From Yamagishiella unicocca (taxonomy: Eukaryota > Chlorophyta > Chlorophyceae > Chlamydomonadales > Volvocaceae), in contig BDSL01000025.1 of assembly GCA_003116995.1 (NCBI GenBank), positions 992,001 through 1,056,000 on the forward strand: DNA of 64,000 nt, read 5' to 3'. The position numbers and the translations under genes were made by a program. The notes under the pieces were generated by a model. The model was given only the letters and a program-made list of their open reading frames with translations, was not told where the DNA came from and did no database searches. Below are positions 22,901 to 35,134 of the stretch, piece after piece (the first letter of the stretch is position 1; each line of letters opens with the position of its first letter).

Positions 22901-25900
22901 GCGCTCCACCGCTCCCTGACGTCGCTTCTTCGCGGCCGTGACCCTGACACCAACCGGCATACCCCCTCACCTCTCACAAACGTGTGTCTACCAAACGTGT
23001 CCTAATCGGTTGTACTTCTCAGTGCCGACCCACTGGTCCCCTCTCATACCTCCGCACCCCCTCGCCCGACCCCCTCGCCCGACCCCCTCGCCCGACCCCC
23101 TCGCCCGACCCCCTCGCCCGACCCCCTCGCCCGACCCCCTCGCCCAACCCCCTCGCCCGACCCCCTCGCCCGACCCCCTCGCCCGACCCCCTCGCCCGAC
23201 CCCCTCGCCCGACCCCCTCGCCCGACCCCCTCGCCCGACCCCCTCGCCCAACCCCCTCGCCCGACCCCCTCGCCCAACCCCCTCGCCCGACCCCCTCGCC
23301 CGACCCCCTCGCCCGACCCCCTCGCCCGACCCCCTCGCCCGACCCCCTCGCCCGACCCCCTCGCCCGACCCCCTCGCCCGGCCGGTCCGTTTCCCTGCTC
23401 GCCTGGGGCGCGCAGACCTGATCAGCACACAGAACCAAAAGGGCGATGACGGACTCGAACAGGGGATGCACCAGCACGCCAACTTCAACACGGGGGTCTA
23501 CTTCGTGCGCGCGTCGCCGGGTAGGCGGCGGGTCGGGCGGGTCGGGTTGGGTTGGGGTGGGGTGGGGTCGGGGTTGGGTCGGGCGGGTAGGGGGCGGGTA
23601 GGGGCGGGTAGGGGGCGGGTAGGGGGCGGGTAGGGGCGGGGTGCCGCGGGCGCACGGGAACTGAGTGGGCTGCGGATCCGATGGTGGCTGGGCGGACAGG
23701 CGGGCGGGGTGGCGGGCGGGGTGGTTGGACGGAGCCTGTAGCCAGGTCCTGGATGGCGTACAGACGTTGCCGTGACGGTTGCCGTTGCGGTTGCCGTTGC
23801 GGTTGCCGTTGGCCCCCTGGCTTCTGTTGCCTTGCGGCCGCGACGACTCCAGCCCCTGTCCTCCGTGTCCCCCCCTCCCCCCCTCTAGGGCCGCCTTGGT
23901 TTGCCGGCCGTGGATTCGCGGATTGTCCTTGACCCCCCCTCTAGGCGACGACCTTGCGCCCACTATCCTGTCGCTGTCGTGTCCGTGTCCCCCCCTCCCC
24001 CCCTTCTACCTAGAGGCCGGGGAGTTCTATCCTGTCCCTGTCGCATAAACGGTTTTTATGCCATCCCCCACCCCCCCTCCAGGCGGCAAGTCCATCATGG
24101 CCGCATGGGCGGCCATGAGCATCACCAACTACCACGACAACGACCAGGTGGGAGGCGACCCGTGGGTCGGGACCCGTCGTTCGTTGCGTGCGGCGCAGGG
24201 GAGTCAAGCGGAGGGCACCTGCGAGTCTAGGACCTCCAGCGTCGCCAGCTTGCCGCTGGGCTCAAACCCCACCCCCCCCCGCATTCACCCCGGCCCCGCC
24301 CCGCATCCACCCGGCCCCCCCCTCGCGGAGTTCCTTTACACCCCCCCCCTCGGCCCCCCGCATTCACCCCGCCCCCGCCCTGCAGTTCGGCATTTACAAG
24401 TTCATCCGCAAGCGTAACGCCCGCGGGGAGGGGCGCGTCCTCGTGCTCGAGCAGATGCCTAATGAGGCTCAGGAGGCGGCGCGCTTCGCCGCCAACCCAG
24501 ATGGATACGAGCGGTTGCATGCCACGGTGTGTCTCCATGTTGGGGTCGGGTGCGCGCGTGGGGGCTCAGCCACCCCTGGAGGTAGCTCCTGTGTATGTGC
24601 CCACGTGCGTGTGGCGGGGGGGGGAGGGGGCTTGATAAGAGAATCCGCGAATCCACGGCCGACAAACCGGGGGCGGTGAAGGTGACGGTCCAGTGGCGCG
24701 CCGAAGAGCGGGAGCGGAGGCGCGGCTGAGGTGTAGGAATAGGCAACGTTGACTGTAGCCAAGTATGGGAGGGGGAGGAAGACCCGTGGATGCGAGAAAA
24801 ACCGTTCAGAACTGACGTCTCGAGATGCGTGCTGGAGGGCTTGGGTGTGGAAAAGACGGAGGTCGTGTGGCGTGTGGCGTGGGAGGGGGCGGGGAGTCAC
24901 GCCGCTCGGGAGGAGGGAGGCGGGCGATTGCATGGCTCGCAGCCCGCCCCCCCCCCCGCCAATTGCCCACTCGCCCGTCGATTCGCCCACCTACTCGCCT
25001 GTCCATTCGCCCGCCCACCACTCGCCCGCCAATCGCCCGCCTACTCGCCCACTCGCCCTCCCGCCCGCTCCGCCCTCTGTCTGCTTCAGGACCCGCTGCC
25101 GGTGTCCACCGAGATGCGGATGGGAGCCCTGGGCGTGCACATGATGCTCAACGGATACAGGTGGGAGGGCAGGGAGGGGTTAAGAGGCGAGGGAGCAGGG
25201 GGGGGGGGGTGAGAGGCGAGGGACCTGCATCATCATACACACACCCACACCCACGCGGCACACTTGTCGGATCATCTTCCTGGCCGATGCCCTCCCCCGC
25301 CCCTTACTTGCCCCCTACCCCCCCCCTCCCGCAGCTACTTCATCCCCCAGCTCTACAAGCACATGAACGTCACACCGCTGGGGATACACATGACCTGGGT
25401 GCCGCTGAGCAAGTGAGCGGGGGGGTTCGAGCGGGGGGGGGGAGACGGTGGCGCCAGTTGCTGGCCGGGTTGCGATGGACCTGTTGTGTTGTGCGAGCCA
25501 GATGACGGGAGTGGCTGGGAGAAGGCCCCCAGGAGCCGTCCTCCGCAATGGCCTCCCTCCTCTGTTGGTCTAGACCCCCGAGCTTCCTGTGAACCCATCT
25601 CACCCATCCACCCACGGATCTCCCTCGAAAGCCACCCACCCACCCACCCACCCACGGATCTTCCTCGAAACCCACCCACCCACCCACCCACCTTCCCACC
25701 TCCTCCAGGGAGGGCAAGTTCCACCGCTTCCGCGACGGCATGTTGTACGACGACCCCCCGGAGTACTACGACGCCCCCGGCCTCAAGTACCTCACCGCCG
25801 ACATCGATGTGCGTCAGGACCCCCCCACCCCGCAACCCAGCTCTCCAGCATGCATCTCAAAACGTCTGCTCTAAACGGTTTTTTCTCGCATCCACGGGTC

Positions 25901-28900
25901 TTCCTCGAACCCCGCATCCGGCCGCGGATTCGCGGAGTCACTTTTAGAATCCCCCCGCATCCAGGGTGTCGGGCCTCTTGACCTTGCACGTCGGGTGTGG
26001 GGTGTTCGGCCTCTTGGCACGATTGCCTTTTTGACCTTAGGCATTTGGGGTGTGGGGTGTGGGGTGTTCGGCCTCTTGGCCCTGGAGGGATCAGTCTGTC
26101 GGCCATGCGAAGGAGTAGCAAGGAAGCCCGTGTGGGGCGCCCCCCCCCCCCCTCCACACACACCCCTCCCCCCCCCAAACACACACGTACACACGTGCAC
26201 GATTTCAACCTTGCAACCCCACACCGCCAACCCCCTCATCGGGGGAGGGACAAGGGGCAGGTAGTAGTAGTTGTACGGCACATTGGGCTGCCGCAAGGTT
26301 TGACGAAAGGGTAAAAAAGGAGAGGCGTGTCGGGGGGTGGGGCGAAGTCGGGGGCTCGTGCGAATGGAGGGTTTCTTCGCCTGAGGCACCTCAGGTCCCT
26401 CGTCACCAGCCAAGGCCTCTGGAGCCTCGTCCAGTCGCCCGGCCGCCCTCAAGCCCACGTGAGCCGAGGTGTCTGGCAAAACCCTAAAACCCTAGATTCC
26501 GGTTTTGTTTTTTGCAACGCCCCACCCCCCGTGTCTTTTCTCTCCTCCAGGCCCCCGACGCCCCCGAGGGCTTCAACTCGTGGAAAGAAACTGAAGACAT
26601 GATCCAGGTGGGGGGGCTGCTCCAGGGGTGGCTTCCAAACGAGTATACCAGTCGCTTCCTAACGCGGGTTGCTTTGAGTTTTGCCGACGTAGCGGTTCAC
26701 GATGTGCCCCGTTTACTGAGTCACAATGCGCCCCGCTGCTGCACTCGCCTCGTTGGACCCACCATCGGCCACGACGTGAGCGCTGGTCCCATCTGGCCAC
26801 CTGCCCACCTGCCCCTGCCCGTCTGCCCCTACCCCTGCCCATCTGCCCATCTGGCCACCTGCCTCTGCCCATCTGCCCCTACCCCTGCCTCTGGGCCGCT
26901 TCTGGCCGGCACGCAGGTCCACTTGAAAAACATGCCGCCGCAGCTGAAGCAGGTGCGCGGCTGTTGAGGTGTCGTTGTTGGTTATGTTGGTTATGATCCC
27001 ACGTCACGTACCATGCCGTGGTACGCTCTTCCATCGGCCATCGCTCCTGTTAGCGCAACCCTCGGGGCCGGACCACCAAGCCACCCCACGCTACCACACA
27101 CAGTGCCAGCCCACTCTCGTTCACCACCCGCCCGCCTCCCACCCCGCCCTACGGGTTTCCACGCATACCTTCCCGCCCTCCTCCCTCCCCGCCCTCCTCC
27201 CTCCCCGCCCTCCTCCCTCCCCGCCCTCCTCCCTCCCCGCCCTCCCCCCTCCCCGCCCTCCTCCCCGCCCTCCCCCTCCCCGCCCTCCTCCCCCCCCCCC
27301 GCCCTCCACCTCAGGCCTACCGCGCAGTAGCCGTGGCGATGGTGCTCAAGCGCACCCTCATCTTCCCGCACCTGCGCTGCTACTGCTTCAAGAACTGGTT
27401 CATGAGCGAGCAGTGCCGCATCCCCGGGGACAAGGTCACGCAGGTGGGCGGGGGAGGTCAGGGTCTTGGGGTTTTAGGGTTTAAGATGTAGGGTTTAGAG
27501 GACCCCTAGTGTTTCAGGGGTCTCCTACCCGAACCCCTCACTGCGCCGGCCCTCGGGCGACGGCAAGCCTGCAGCCCTCAACCGACCACCTGGCAATACC
27601 TCTCGCAGACCTCGTCCGATGCCTTACCTCCCCTGCCCCCCCCCTCCCCCGCCCTCCCCTCCCCTCCCCTCCCCGAACTCCTCCTCGAACCCCTCCCCTC
27701 CCCCCCCTGCCCCTCCCTCCCCCTCCCCCGCCCTCCCCCGCCCTGCAACGCAGTTCCCACTCGACTGCGCGCTAGACCAGGTGAGTCGGCCTGGGCCGTG
27801 AAATGTTCACGGAGGGGTGCCCGTCATGATGACGTGGCGATGCAGATCGTACCTGCACGACGTAGTATGAGTGAGGGCACAAGCAAAGTACGAATATACG
27901 AATACATCGTACACAGCGTGCGATGTCACAAAAAGTACGGGTTACAAATCCAAACGTCGCGAGCATCTGTCGCCATCGCCTCGTTTGTCCCCCTCCTCCG
28001 ACCCGCTGCTCACATTGCCTCTGCCCTCCGACCCCCTGCTCGCATCTCCGACCCCCTGCTCACATCTTCCCTGTCTCCCCATCTCCCTGCCCTCCGACCC
28101 CCTGCCCTCCGACCCCCTGTCCCCCCTCCTCCCCACCCCCTCTCCAGATCTTCCGGCCCAAGGTGCTGTACAACTACCCGCCCCTGGCCACCAAGGACGG
28201 GCCCCAGAACTTCACCTTCCGCGAGTACAGTCTGCTGGACAACCCTAGGACACCCGACTCGGTGAAGAACGGGCAGGTGCGGTGGGCGAGGGGTGGCGGG
28301 GGACGCGGGTACCGGAGGACCGGGGAAGGGTGGTGGCGAGAAGAGGACTCGGTTACACGACATAGGGAACGGAGGGCAGAAACGGAATGTTGGGGGTTAG
28401 CGAGAAGGCTCGGTTACACGACATAGGAAACGGAGGGCAGGAACTGTCCAACCATTTTTCTATCAGCTGCCAATCACTTAACCCTCCTCTGGTATATCTA
28501 CACCTGCTACCTATCCGCCGCGGTGCCTACCCCCTTGTAGGTCCTGGTGGTGCCGGAGGGTGCGGACGCAGGCAACACCACCGGCTTCCTCAAGGTGGTC
28601 CGGATCAAGCCGAACCTGAACCAGGTGGGCGCACGTGTATGTACGGCGTACGGCACGGTGTACGACTCGTACGGGCGGTGCGCGATGCTCCCGCCCACGC
28701 GCCTTGTTAGGCGACGAGTGGCTGGGCCCTGCACGACATTCCTGCTGCATGACGAGACCCCTCACGTGCTGCCAACCACCTCACAACTTAACCACCAACC
28801 CACTCGACCATTACAACCGCTACAGGACGAGCTAGTCAAGGCGCTCGACGCGATCAAGGTGCGCGCCCGCTCTGTGCCATATGCGTATGCAGCAGTGCTG

Positions 28901-29916
28901 CTATGACCAACGGAAGCAAGCAGTCTGCATTTTTTTTATCAGTACTGTCATCACAGGCCAACATCTAAGCGGCAGCCGGCACCACCAGCACGACGTGAAC
29001 CTCGTCACCGCCCTTGCCATCATCCGCTCGCTCTCTCTTCCCCCCTTCCTTCCTTCTCTCATGCCGTACACACGCTCCCGTACCCTCCTCCCTGTACGAC
29101 ACAGGACGCCAAGGTCATCCGGCTGCGCCACCCGATGCAGCTCTTCGGTGGATTCACCGACCCGGTGGGTGTGAGGGGGAGAGGCGCGGGAACACGCCCA
29201 AAACAGGGTCAGGATCACTCCGTATCGATTCGGATCCTAGCCAGGTGCACCGGTAACACTGGCAGCGTGGTAATGGGGGCGGCTATGAGGGGAAATCGGT
29301 AGGTTGGCACGTGGTTTCGGGGCGCGCGTGCCACCGAAACAACATGCCGCCTCTCCTCCTCGGCCGGGTTAGATCTTCCTCCCTGCCGCATGCCCACCCT
29401 CGAAACCCGTGAACCACACCACACCACATCACACCACACCACGCGTTCCTGCGCTGCCCCACGCCTGATCACATACACCGCATCCCACTCCGACCGGCGC
29501 CGCCCCACACAAACCGAACCCAACCCAACCCACGCCGCCCCACTTCACCCCACCCCACAACACGCCGCGTCGCCCCACTTCACCCCACACCACTTCACCC
29601 CACACCACGCCGCCCCACACCACGCCGCTCACTTCACCCCACACCACTTCACCCCACACCACTTCACCCCACACCACGCCACCCCACGCCACCCCACACC
29701 ACTTCACCCCACACCACGCCACCCCACGCCACCCCACTTCACCCCACACCACGCCGCCCCACTTCATCCCACACCACCCCACGCCGCGCCGTGCAGGTCC
29801 TCAAGGCCTCCGTGGAGGAGTTCGCCTCCAACATCACGGCCAACTGGTGCTGTCGCGACGAGCCCTACATCAAGCAGGGCCTCGACAGGAAGGTCAAGAT
29901 GGTCATGGGCTGGTAG
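18482..29916 (+). CDS. GT77 (XEG113-type) arabinosyltransferase with luminal EF-hand, 22 exons, 796 aa
   Basis: Exons: 18482-18589, 19002-19084, 19542-20173, 20958-21037, 21515-21591, 21954-22067, 22697-22758, 23416-23520, 24083-24147, 24386-24526, 25090-25160, 25335-25412, 25709-25808, 26551-26607, 26917-26952, 27315-27443, 27754-27780, 28148-28276, 28541-28624, 28826-28858, 29105-29164 and 29797-29916. Every junction is GT-AG and all phases agree. Residues 9-29 are a hydrophobic signal anchor (type II, Golgi-like). Residues 66-77 form a canonical EF-hand loop (DTDRDSKLSIHE). A Gln/Gly-rich, then acidic, then Thr/Ser-Pro stem follows. From about residue 270 comes the nucleotide-diphospho-sugar transferase domain with the DxD motif in HSDVDVVWFRDP (about 355-366) and the family markers HANFNTGVYFVRA, GVHMMLNGY and HMTWVPLSKEGKFHRFRD. 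XEG113/RRA enzymes add arabinofuranose to hydroxyproline arabinosides, a good fit to Hyp-rich algal walls. The exact linkage is inferred. Confidence 0.88.
20174..20350. repeat. GGCTGGGT minisatellite in GT77 intron 3
   Basis: Runs of tggctggctggctgggtggc interrupted twice by the R1 core tttcgaggaagacccgtgg (20248 and 20308) and ending in a (TG)n tract. It starts directly at the splice donor. Confidence 0.85.
22300..22435 (-). repeat. R5 intronic repeat, three tandem copies
   Basis: Three successive units of ggcgagaagacccggttgc followed by acgacataggaagcggagg in GT77 intron 6. Single copies recur at 21434-21465, 28331-28370, 28400-28440, 61111-61140, 61705-61735, 63100-63130 and 63235-63265, in either orientation. 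Confidence 0.8.
23044..23390. repeat. 13-bp minisatellite in GT77 intron 7
   Basis: About 27 head-to-tail copies of ccccctcgcccga with rare ccca variants. Frames stay open on both strands and give long Arg/Gly- or Pro-rich spurious ORFs. Confidence 0.95.
24024..24070 (+). repeat. R4 intronic repeat ending at the exon 9 acceptor
   Basis: Reads ctatcctgtccctgtcgc then ataaacggtttttatgcc, only about 12 nt before the acceptor ctccag of exon 9. Other copies precede acceptors at 60056-60085, 61173-61200 and 61848-61890. Confidence 0.75.
24626..24840 (-). repeat. R2 and R1 repeats back to back in GT77 intron 10
   Basis: 24626-24766 is a full-length R2 copy on the minus strand, nearly identical to the copy at 15079-15218. 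24775-24840 is a full R1 copy (gaggaagacccgtggatgcg … gatgcgtgctggag). Both present the G-rich strand in sense, in the first half of the intron. Confidence 0.8.
25612..25935 (+). repeat. R1/R2 copies around GT77 exon 13
   Basis: Two short R1 copies (cacggatcttcctcgaaac type) lie at 25612-25680, just before the exon 13 acceptor. A full R1 plus an R2 core lie at 25848-25935, about 40 nt after its donor. The latter is one of two clear exceptions to the orientation rule described in the findings. Confidence 0.7.
27160..27300. repeat. 14-bp CCTCCCTCCCCGCC repeat in GT77 intron 15
   Basis: Tandem pyrimidine-rich units lead directly into the exon 16 acceptor, so they may double as an extended polypyrimidine tract. 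Confidence 0.85.
29520..29785. repeat. CACTTCACCCCACACCACGCC repeats in GT77 intron 21
   Basis: Irregular tandem array of cacttcaccccacaccacg-type units filling the 3' half of the last intron up to the acceptor at 29796. Confidence 0.85.
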
Positions 29917-31008
29917 GGGTGGGGACCCCACCGACCCCCGTCGCGTACCGGCACCCGTCCACCTCCCCCCCTCCTTGGCCACCTCTCTTCACAAGTTCCT
30001 CGACAGTCCATCCCAACTGCGCCAGCATGCGCGCGCAACCAGGCGTCCCAAGCCTGTGCGCCAACTGTTTTTTTTCGCACGTCGAGGAGACGGGTGGGGT
30101 GGTTTTGCAACCCCCACCTTTGCTGACGAGGTCCGCGGTCTGACTGCCCGCGGTGTCTTTCGCGGCATAATAATGCGGTCACTGCGGGGCACGGCGAGTG
30201 CGCAGGCCTGGGCTGGGGTTTGGAGGAAGACCCGTGGATGCCAGAAAAAACCGGTTAGAACAGACTGGGCTGGCGTGGGGTGGGAGCAGCCGTTGTCGTC
30301 CCCGGCACCAGGCGCCAGGCAGCTGGGCGCGCGCGTTGTGGGTTGTTGGGTGTTAAGCGCCGGAACGGGGACATGGACACAGGGTCGAGCGGCGGCGGAG
30401 GGAGGGAGGGTATACAATAAGTCCGCGAATCCACATAAGGCCGAATCCACGGGAGGGGGGTAATTTCGGGTACAGTAGCCGGGAGGTGCGGTGCGTCCTG
30501 CGCGCTGTTCGCGTCCTGCGCGTGGCATGTCCAAGTACGCTGCTAGTGGTGGCGGTTTCAGGGTGACGGTTTGTATCAGTTGGCTGACGAGTGGGGTGGG
30601 TGGAGGCGTAAGATGGAGCAGCTCGCGAGCGGGGCGGGGTGGGATGGAGCGAGGGGCCCGGTGGATGGGGGGCAAAACACAACGCAACCCTCGCATACAC
30701 ACGTGTGTGTGTTGGGGGGGCCGGGGGGGTCTGAGGGCGGGGCCTGGTGGGGTGCCGATAGCCGCGACTACCGACAGTGGCGGCGGTGAGGAAGGCGGCT
30801 GAGTGAGGTGTCGGCGACAGTCCCTTAGGGGGAAGGGGGCCGCGGCGACTGCCGTACGGGCACGCGCACGCACGAGGGGCGAAGGCTGTTCGAGGTAGGC
30901 TGGACGTGCAGGGGGTAGCGGCGGTAGGCTTGTGGAGACGCGTGTTTGTCCCAAGACGACCAGAACCCGAAAGCCTGGGTGGAGACCCGTTCGGGGCTGG
31001 TGGGGTAG
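29917..31008. other. 3' flank of GT77, no gene recognised
   Basis: Contains R1 copies at 30222-30265 and 31051-31100 and an R2 core at 30418-30440, all with the G-rich strand on plus, plus G-rich low-complexity DNA. No coding exon with splice support was found. These show that the R1/R2 families are not strictly intronic. Confidence 0.5.
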
Positions 31009-31045
31009 CAGTAGCAGTTACAGTGGGTTCCAGACCAAAAGGTGT
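31009..31045 (-). repeat. LINE/SINE 3' tail
   Basis: gtagcagttacagtgggttc followed by cagaccaaaagg is the minus-strand version of the shared LINE tail, directly abutting an R1 copy. Confidence 0.6.
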
Positions 31046-31629
31046 GGAGTGGGGTTTCGAGGAAGACCCGTGGATGCAAGAAAAAACCGTTTAGGACAGA
31101 CGTGTGGTGTGGGGTGGAGGAGCGCAGCGTGGGGTGGGGTGGGGTGGAGGAGCGCAGCGTGGGGTGGGGTGGGCTGGCAGCTTACTGCACAAGGCCCATG
31201 ACGCGCGCGGCGTGCGGGGTGGTGCGTCCCAATGCGTAATATGAGTGCACAGGGTGCCCGGTGTGTATGGACGGTGGGCGAGCGCGGCGGCGGCGGGCAG
31301 GCAGGAGCCATTTCTTTTATGGGCACTGGCGATCGCATGGGAAGCGGTTGGGAGCCGGTGGCTGTTGGGGAGTGGGGGCCACCTGGACTGTGTGACTGTT
31401 CTGAACTCCTCAACAAGTACTCGAGGAGTGCCGGTAAGCATGCGGCACCCTAATGCGGGCGGACGAGCTTCATGATGTAAGATCCGCGTATGTGGTTACA
31501 CATTTAGCACGTTTTTGCACCACCTGGAGTCGTGCCTGTGGAGGAGTTTTGGATGCCAGGTGGGCTTTGGGTGCGAACCGTACGCACCTGGCTCTGCGTG
31601 GGAGTCGGGAGCCCAATTCGCAAAGCACC

Positions 31630-31720
31630 TCGATGGCTCTACCTAGGCCTTATGTCCGGGGGCCCACTGCAACAGTTACTACTACCGTTACCTCAACCAT
31701 TAGCACCGCCCAGCCAGTTC
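31630..31720 (+). repeat. Diverged LINE/SINE 3' end
   Basis: cgatggctctacctaggc … gggcccactgcaacagttac, then tactaccgttacctcaac. It has the same tail layout as the LINE at 676-2788 with about 20 percent change, so it is an older insertion. Confidence 0.55.
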
Positions 31721-32204
31721 ACTCATCGCGCGCCGCTGCTGGCCTATAACACACTGCCCATATCGTATACTACACAAGTCCACTAACCCACGCCGAATCG
31801 CACGATATCGCAAACGACATCAGAGGAAATACCTTTTTAGGGTGCTGAGGTTTATAGGATTTAGAATAACAACCACAGCGCGATGCAAATATGTGCATCA
31901 CCCGACTTTTGGTCTGGAACTCGCCGCATTAATGCCTGCCAATCCAGGTAAGCAGCCAAGCTACCACCAAGGGCTGGCCATCAGGCAACCGACTAGCCCG
32001 ACGTTGCAGACACCTATAATAACCTGCTCCCATCCAGCTCGAGGCACAACCAAGGGTCAGCTGCAACCCCGTCCCGCATCTCTCAGCACCTTATCCCATT
32101 GGGCTTATCCCAAGGCCCTTGTCGCTCTATGGGTTGGACATTGGTTACATCGCTTTCGCAACACGGTACCCCAGGCACGCTGCCTGCATACCAAAGCTTT
32201 CTCA

Positions 32205-32275
32205 GTGTCAGGCGATGTGCCCGATGGTTCTACCTCTTGGTCTGGAACCCACTATAACCGTTACAACAACCAAAG
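32205..32275 (+). repeat. LINE 3' end
   Basis: gtcaggcgatgtgcccgatg, gttctacctcttggtctgg and aacccactataaccgttac match the LINE 3' end with only a few changes. The body upstream to about 31.9 kb is probably the same insertion but lacks a recognisable ORF. Confidence 0.65.
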
Positions 32276-32276
32276 T

Positions 32277-33144
32277 GTATGAATCGATGTCTGGACAGGG
32301 TTACAAGGACCCACTGTCGAAAAGTTTCCCCGTCGTTTTCGGGATTGTTTTCGGCCATTCTGTTGATTAGGATGCACGGCGCTAGCCTGTCATGTGCGTT
32401 CGGGAGCGTTTGGGACCCACGGGTATGTATGCGTTGCGTCGCGTCGCTGGCGTTTGTGCGGTGTTAGGACCCATGTTTTATGCGTTGCTCAGTGTGACGT
32501 TGTGCGCAGTTGTAACAAAATGCAATCTTTCACTACACTGCGTCTGTGGCAATCTCGCGGCGTTCAGCCGTCGGATATTGTGTACCATACCTCGCACATC
32601 TCCTGAATGGCAGACGTCAACAAGTATAAAGCTGGTATGATTGTAATTGCGTGCGTGGGGTGGATTTGGCGTTTCGAAGGACGTCACTTGTCGCGTGTGG
32701 TGTCGTACAAGGCATTTTACAAGGACCCCCGATATCCTGTTTGTGAGCTTTCGCTGCCATTTGTGTCAAGGTTACAGTGACCCAAGGTTTTGTTTGCTCC
32801 TGATTATTTATGAGAAGTCGGCAGTGGACTAGTCGAACGTAGTACCGGCACTCGTTCAGCAGAGAAGCTCGAATCGAGAGGCGCGAGTGGATAGTGGAAG
32901 TGTGAGTGCGTGGTCCTAATGTGGTAGCATGCGATGTCTGGACAGGGTTACAAGGACCCACTGGGTTACAAGGACCCACTTTCGCGCCCTTTTCCGTATT
33001 GTTTTCGGCCACTTTGTAGAGATTGATCTACGGCACTGCACTTCCTTGCGTTTGGGACCCACTGTTGCTGCGAAGCACTTGTATTTGCGGCCGTACCGGT
33101 CCAAGTATGTCCAGTAGTTGTCTCTGGGTCCAGTAAGCAACTCG
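32277..33144. repeat. Duplicated non-coding block (ggttacaaggacccact)
   Basis: The stretch atgtctggacagggttacaa plus ggacccact … gttttcggcca occurs at about 32288 and again at about 32934. The second copy also has an internal duplication of ggttacaaggacccact. No gene was recognised. It ends at the left terminus of the large DNA transposon. Confidence 0.5.
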
Positions 33145-33552
33145 ACCGGATACCCGGTCATGACCGTGTTCCCAAGAATGACCGGCTAGCCGGTCATGGC
33201 CGTGTTCCCGTGTTCCCGCATTACAATACAGCCAAATGTCAATCCAAGCTTATGGCACTCCTTAGTATGACTTATAAGGACTATTAAGTATGTCTGGGCC
33301 ACTCGCAAGGGCGGGAACACGGCCTAAAATGCTGGGAACACGGTTATGACACACACCGTGTTCCCACCAATATCACCCGTGTTCCCACCGATTCCCCCGC
33401 TCATATCACCCGCATGGACGCCAGGTACCCTCTATATGACTTATAAGGACTATTTAGTATGTCTGGGCCACTCGCAAGGGCGGGAACACGGCCTAAAAGG
33501 ATGGCAGCCTCCGCAGCAGCCAGCACGCCTTCCATCCAGTGGCTTTCGACCT

Positions 33553-33821
33553 GTCGCTGCGGCCGCTGGCGTGTCTGATACCGGCGGCGCCGTGCAGGGC
33601 ACTGCTGGAGGCGAAACGTCCGACACGGGATGTCAGCCTCCGCAGCAGCCAGCACGCCTTTCATCCAGTGGCTTTCGACCGGCCGCAGCGACAGGTCGAA
33701 AGCCACTGGATGGAAGGCGTGCTGGCTGCTGCGGAGGCTGACATCCCGTGTCGGACGTTTCGCCTCCAGCAGTGCCCTGCACGGCGCCGCCGGTATCAGA
33801 CACGCCAGCGGCCGCAGCGAC
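33553..33821. repeat. Perfect-looking palindrome, 128-bp arms, 13-nt loop
   Basis: Left arm 33553-33680 and right arm 33694-33821 are reverse complements. A third, partial direct copy of the arm (cagcctccgcagcagccagc) lies at 33505-33552. It sits between the left terminus and the internal ORFs of the large transposon. Confidence 0.85.
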
Positions 33822-33939
33822 GGTCAATGTTCCGCAATATGCTGGCCAGGTTACGCAGCATGTGCGTGTTCCATGCGTTCAGCCTCGCCATCACTTCATC
33901 AATTTCGGAGGGCACTAGCTTTAGGGCAGAGGCTGCATT

Positions 33940-35134
33940 TCAGACATTAGGGGGCGGGGCAAGGTAAGAACATGTATTTTTAATGCATCGTGAACAGTCG
34001 AGGCGCAAGGGAGCTGGAGGGAGGAGTTGCAAATAGACACGACGTTGATTAGACAAAGTGAAGAGCAGGTTCACAATAATATTCAGGTGTTCGGCAGCAA
34101 CAGATAGCCACCGCAGCAGCAGGGCTGCAACCGCACCTGAAGAACCGATACCGGGATCCTGGTACCCTGCAACAAGGACCTGCTGCATCGTTGCAATGTT
34201 GGCGTCGATTAGGCGCTTTTCTACACCGATATGTATAACCATGGTGTTTTGGAATGCGTCTTTGGCTTCCGGTGGGAAAAACACCGGTTCATAAGACTCC
34301 AGCCGTGCCTTCTCCCCAGGCAATACAAAGAGGTTCACAACAGACACTTGATCTCCGTGCTGACGTACAGCCTGCTCTACGAAACCCGCGATGCCCTCCT
34401 GCAGGCGAACGATCCGTCTCCTGGTCCTGCGCGCCTCTTGCTGGCTGCCCTCGAATTGTCCATGGGCGTCCCGGCTGAGGGGTTTGTGCTCTGGGCCGAC
34501 GAGGAGGGTATGGTTAAGTTCGGCCACAGAGTAATGTTTCGTCGACGAGCCAATAAGCGCATTCTAGTAAATCCACCAAAGTATTCACTGACAGGCTCTC
34601 GATCCGCGTTGCGTTTCCGCGACCTTTTGGCGCGCTCCCCCTTTGGCTGATTCCGTGGGTTTCCTGCAAACGGAAAACACAACGCAAGAATGGGATTCTG
34701 GTCCACACCATGGGATCAAACACACTCATTGCCACGCCAAGCTCACCTTGCAGGCATTGCCCAGATTGCCCGACTTTAAAGTTGCGCCTTTGTCTCGCCT
34801 TGGGCTGCTTGCGCGCCTCTACAGCATTATAGAATAGGTTATAAGAAGGTAGCGAGCTTCCTTGCTCGCCAAGAGAAAATGTCTTACCATCCTCGCCAGT
34901 GTCGCTGCTGCTGCCTTCATACTCTTCAGACGACGAAGCAGCGGCCTGATCCACTTGCTCATCGTCCGTACCTTCACAGACACGTAATTGTGGATGTAAC
35001 TCTGTCCCGGGGACGCTAAAGTTACTGCCAAGCTCACCATTCCCGTACGCGCCGCCTCTCGCTTGCTGAGCAGCCCTTCGTTGCGGCCTTAGGAGCAGGG
35101 TACCTCGTGTCCCAGGTTCATTGAGGCCTAGCAT
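33940..35134 (-). CDS. Unrecognised transposon protein, two overlapping open frames
   Basis: Open frames 35134-34514 (206 aa) and 34527-33940 (195 aa) adjoin on the minus strand in different frames, consistent with a small intron or a frameshift near 34520. The first contains an acidic/Ser stretch (SSSEEYEGSSSDTGED) and the second a soluble globular-looking region (LVAGYQDPGIGSSGAVAALL). No DDE, HUH, tyrosine-recombinase or RT motif could be recognised. Location inside the inverted-repeat element and on the same strand as 38712-39781 suggests a transposition-related protein. The function is not assigned. Confidence 0.4.

Noticed and set aside
23044..23390. Regular short repeats reminiscent of a CRISPR array
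   Set aside because: Repeats are directly adjacent with no unique spacers, lie in a eukaryotic intron and there are no cas genes.
22988..23963. Arg/Gly- and Pro-rich ORFs up to 314 codons
   Set aside because: Translation of a 13-bp intronic minisatellite within the GT77 gene.
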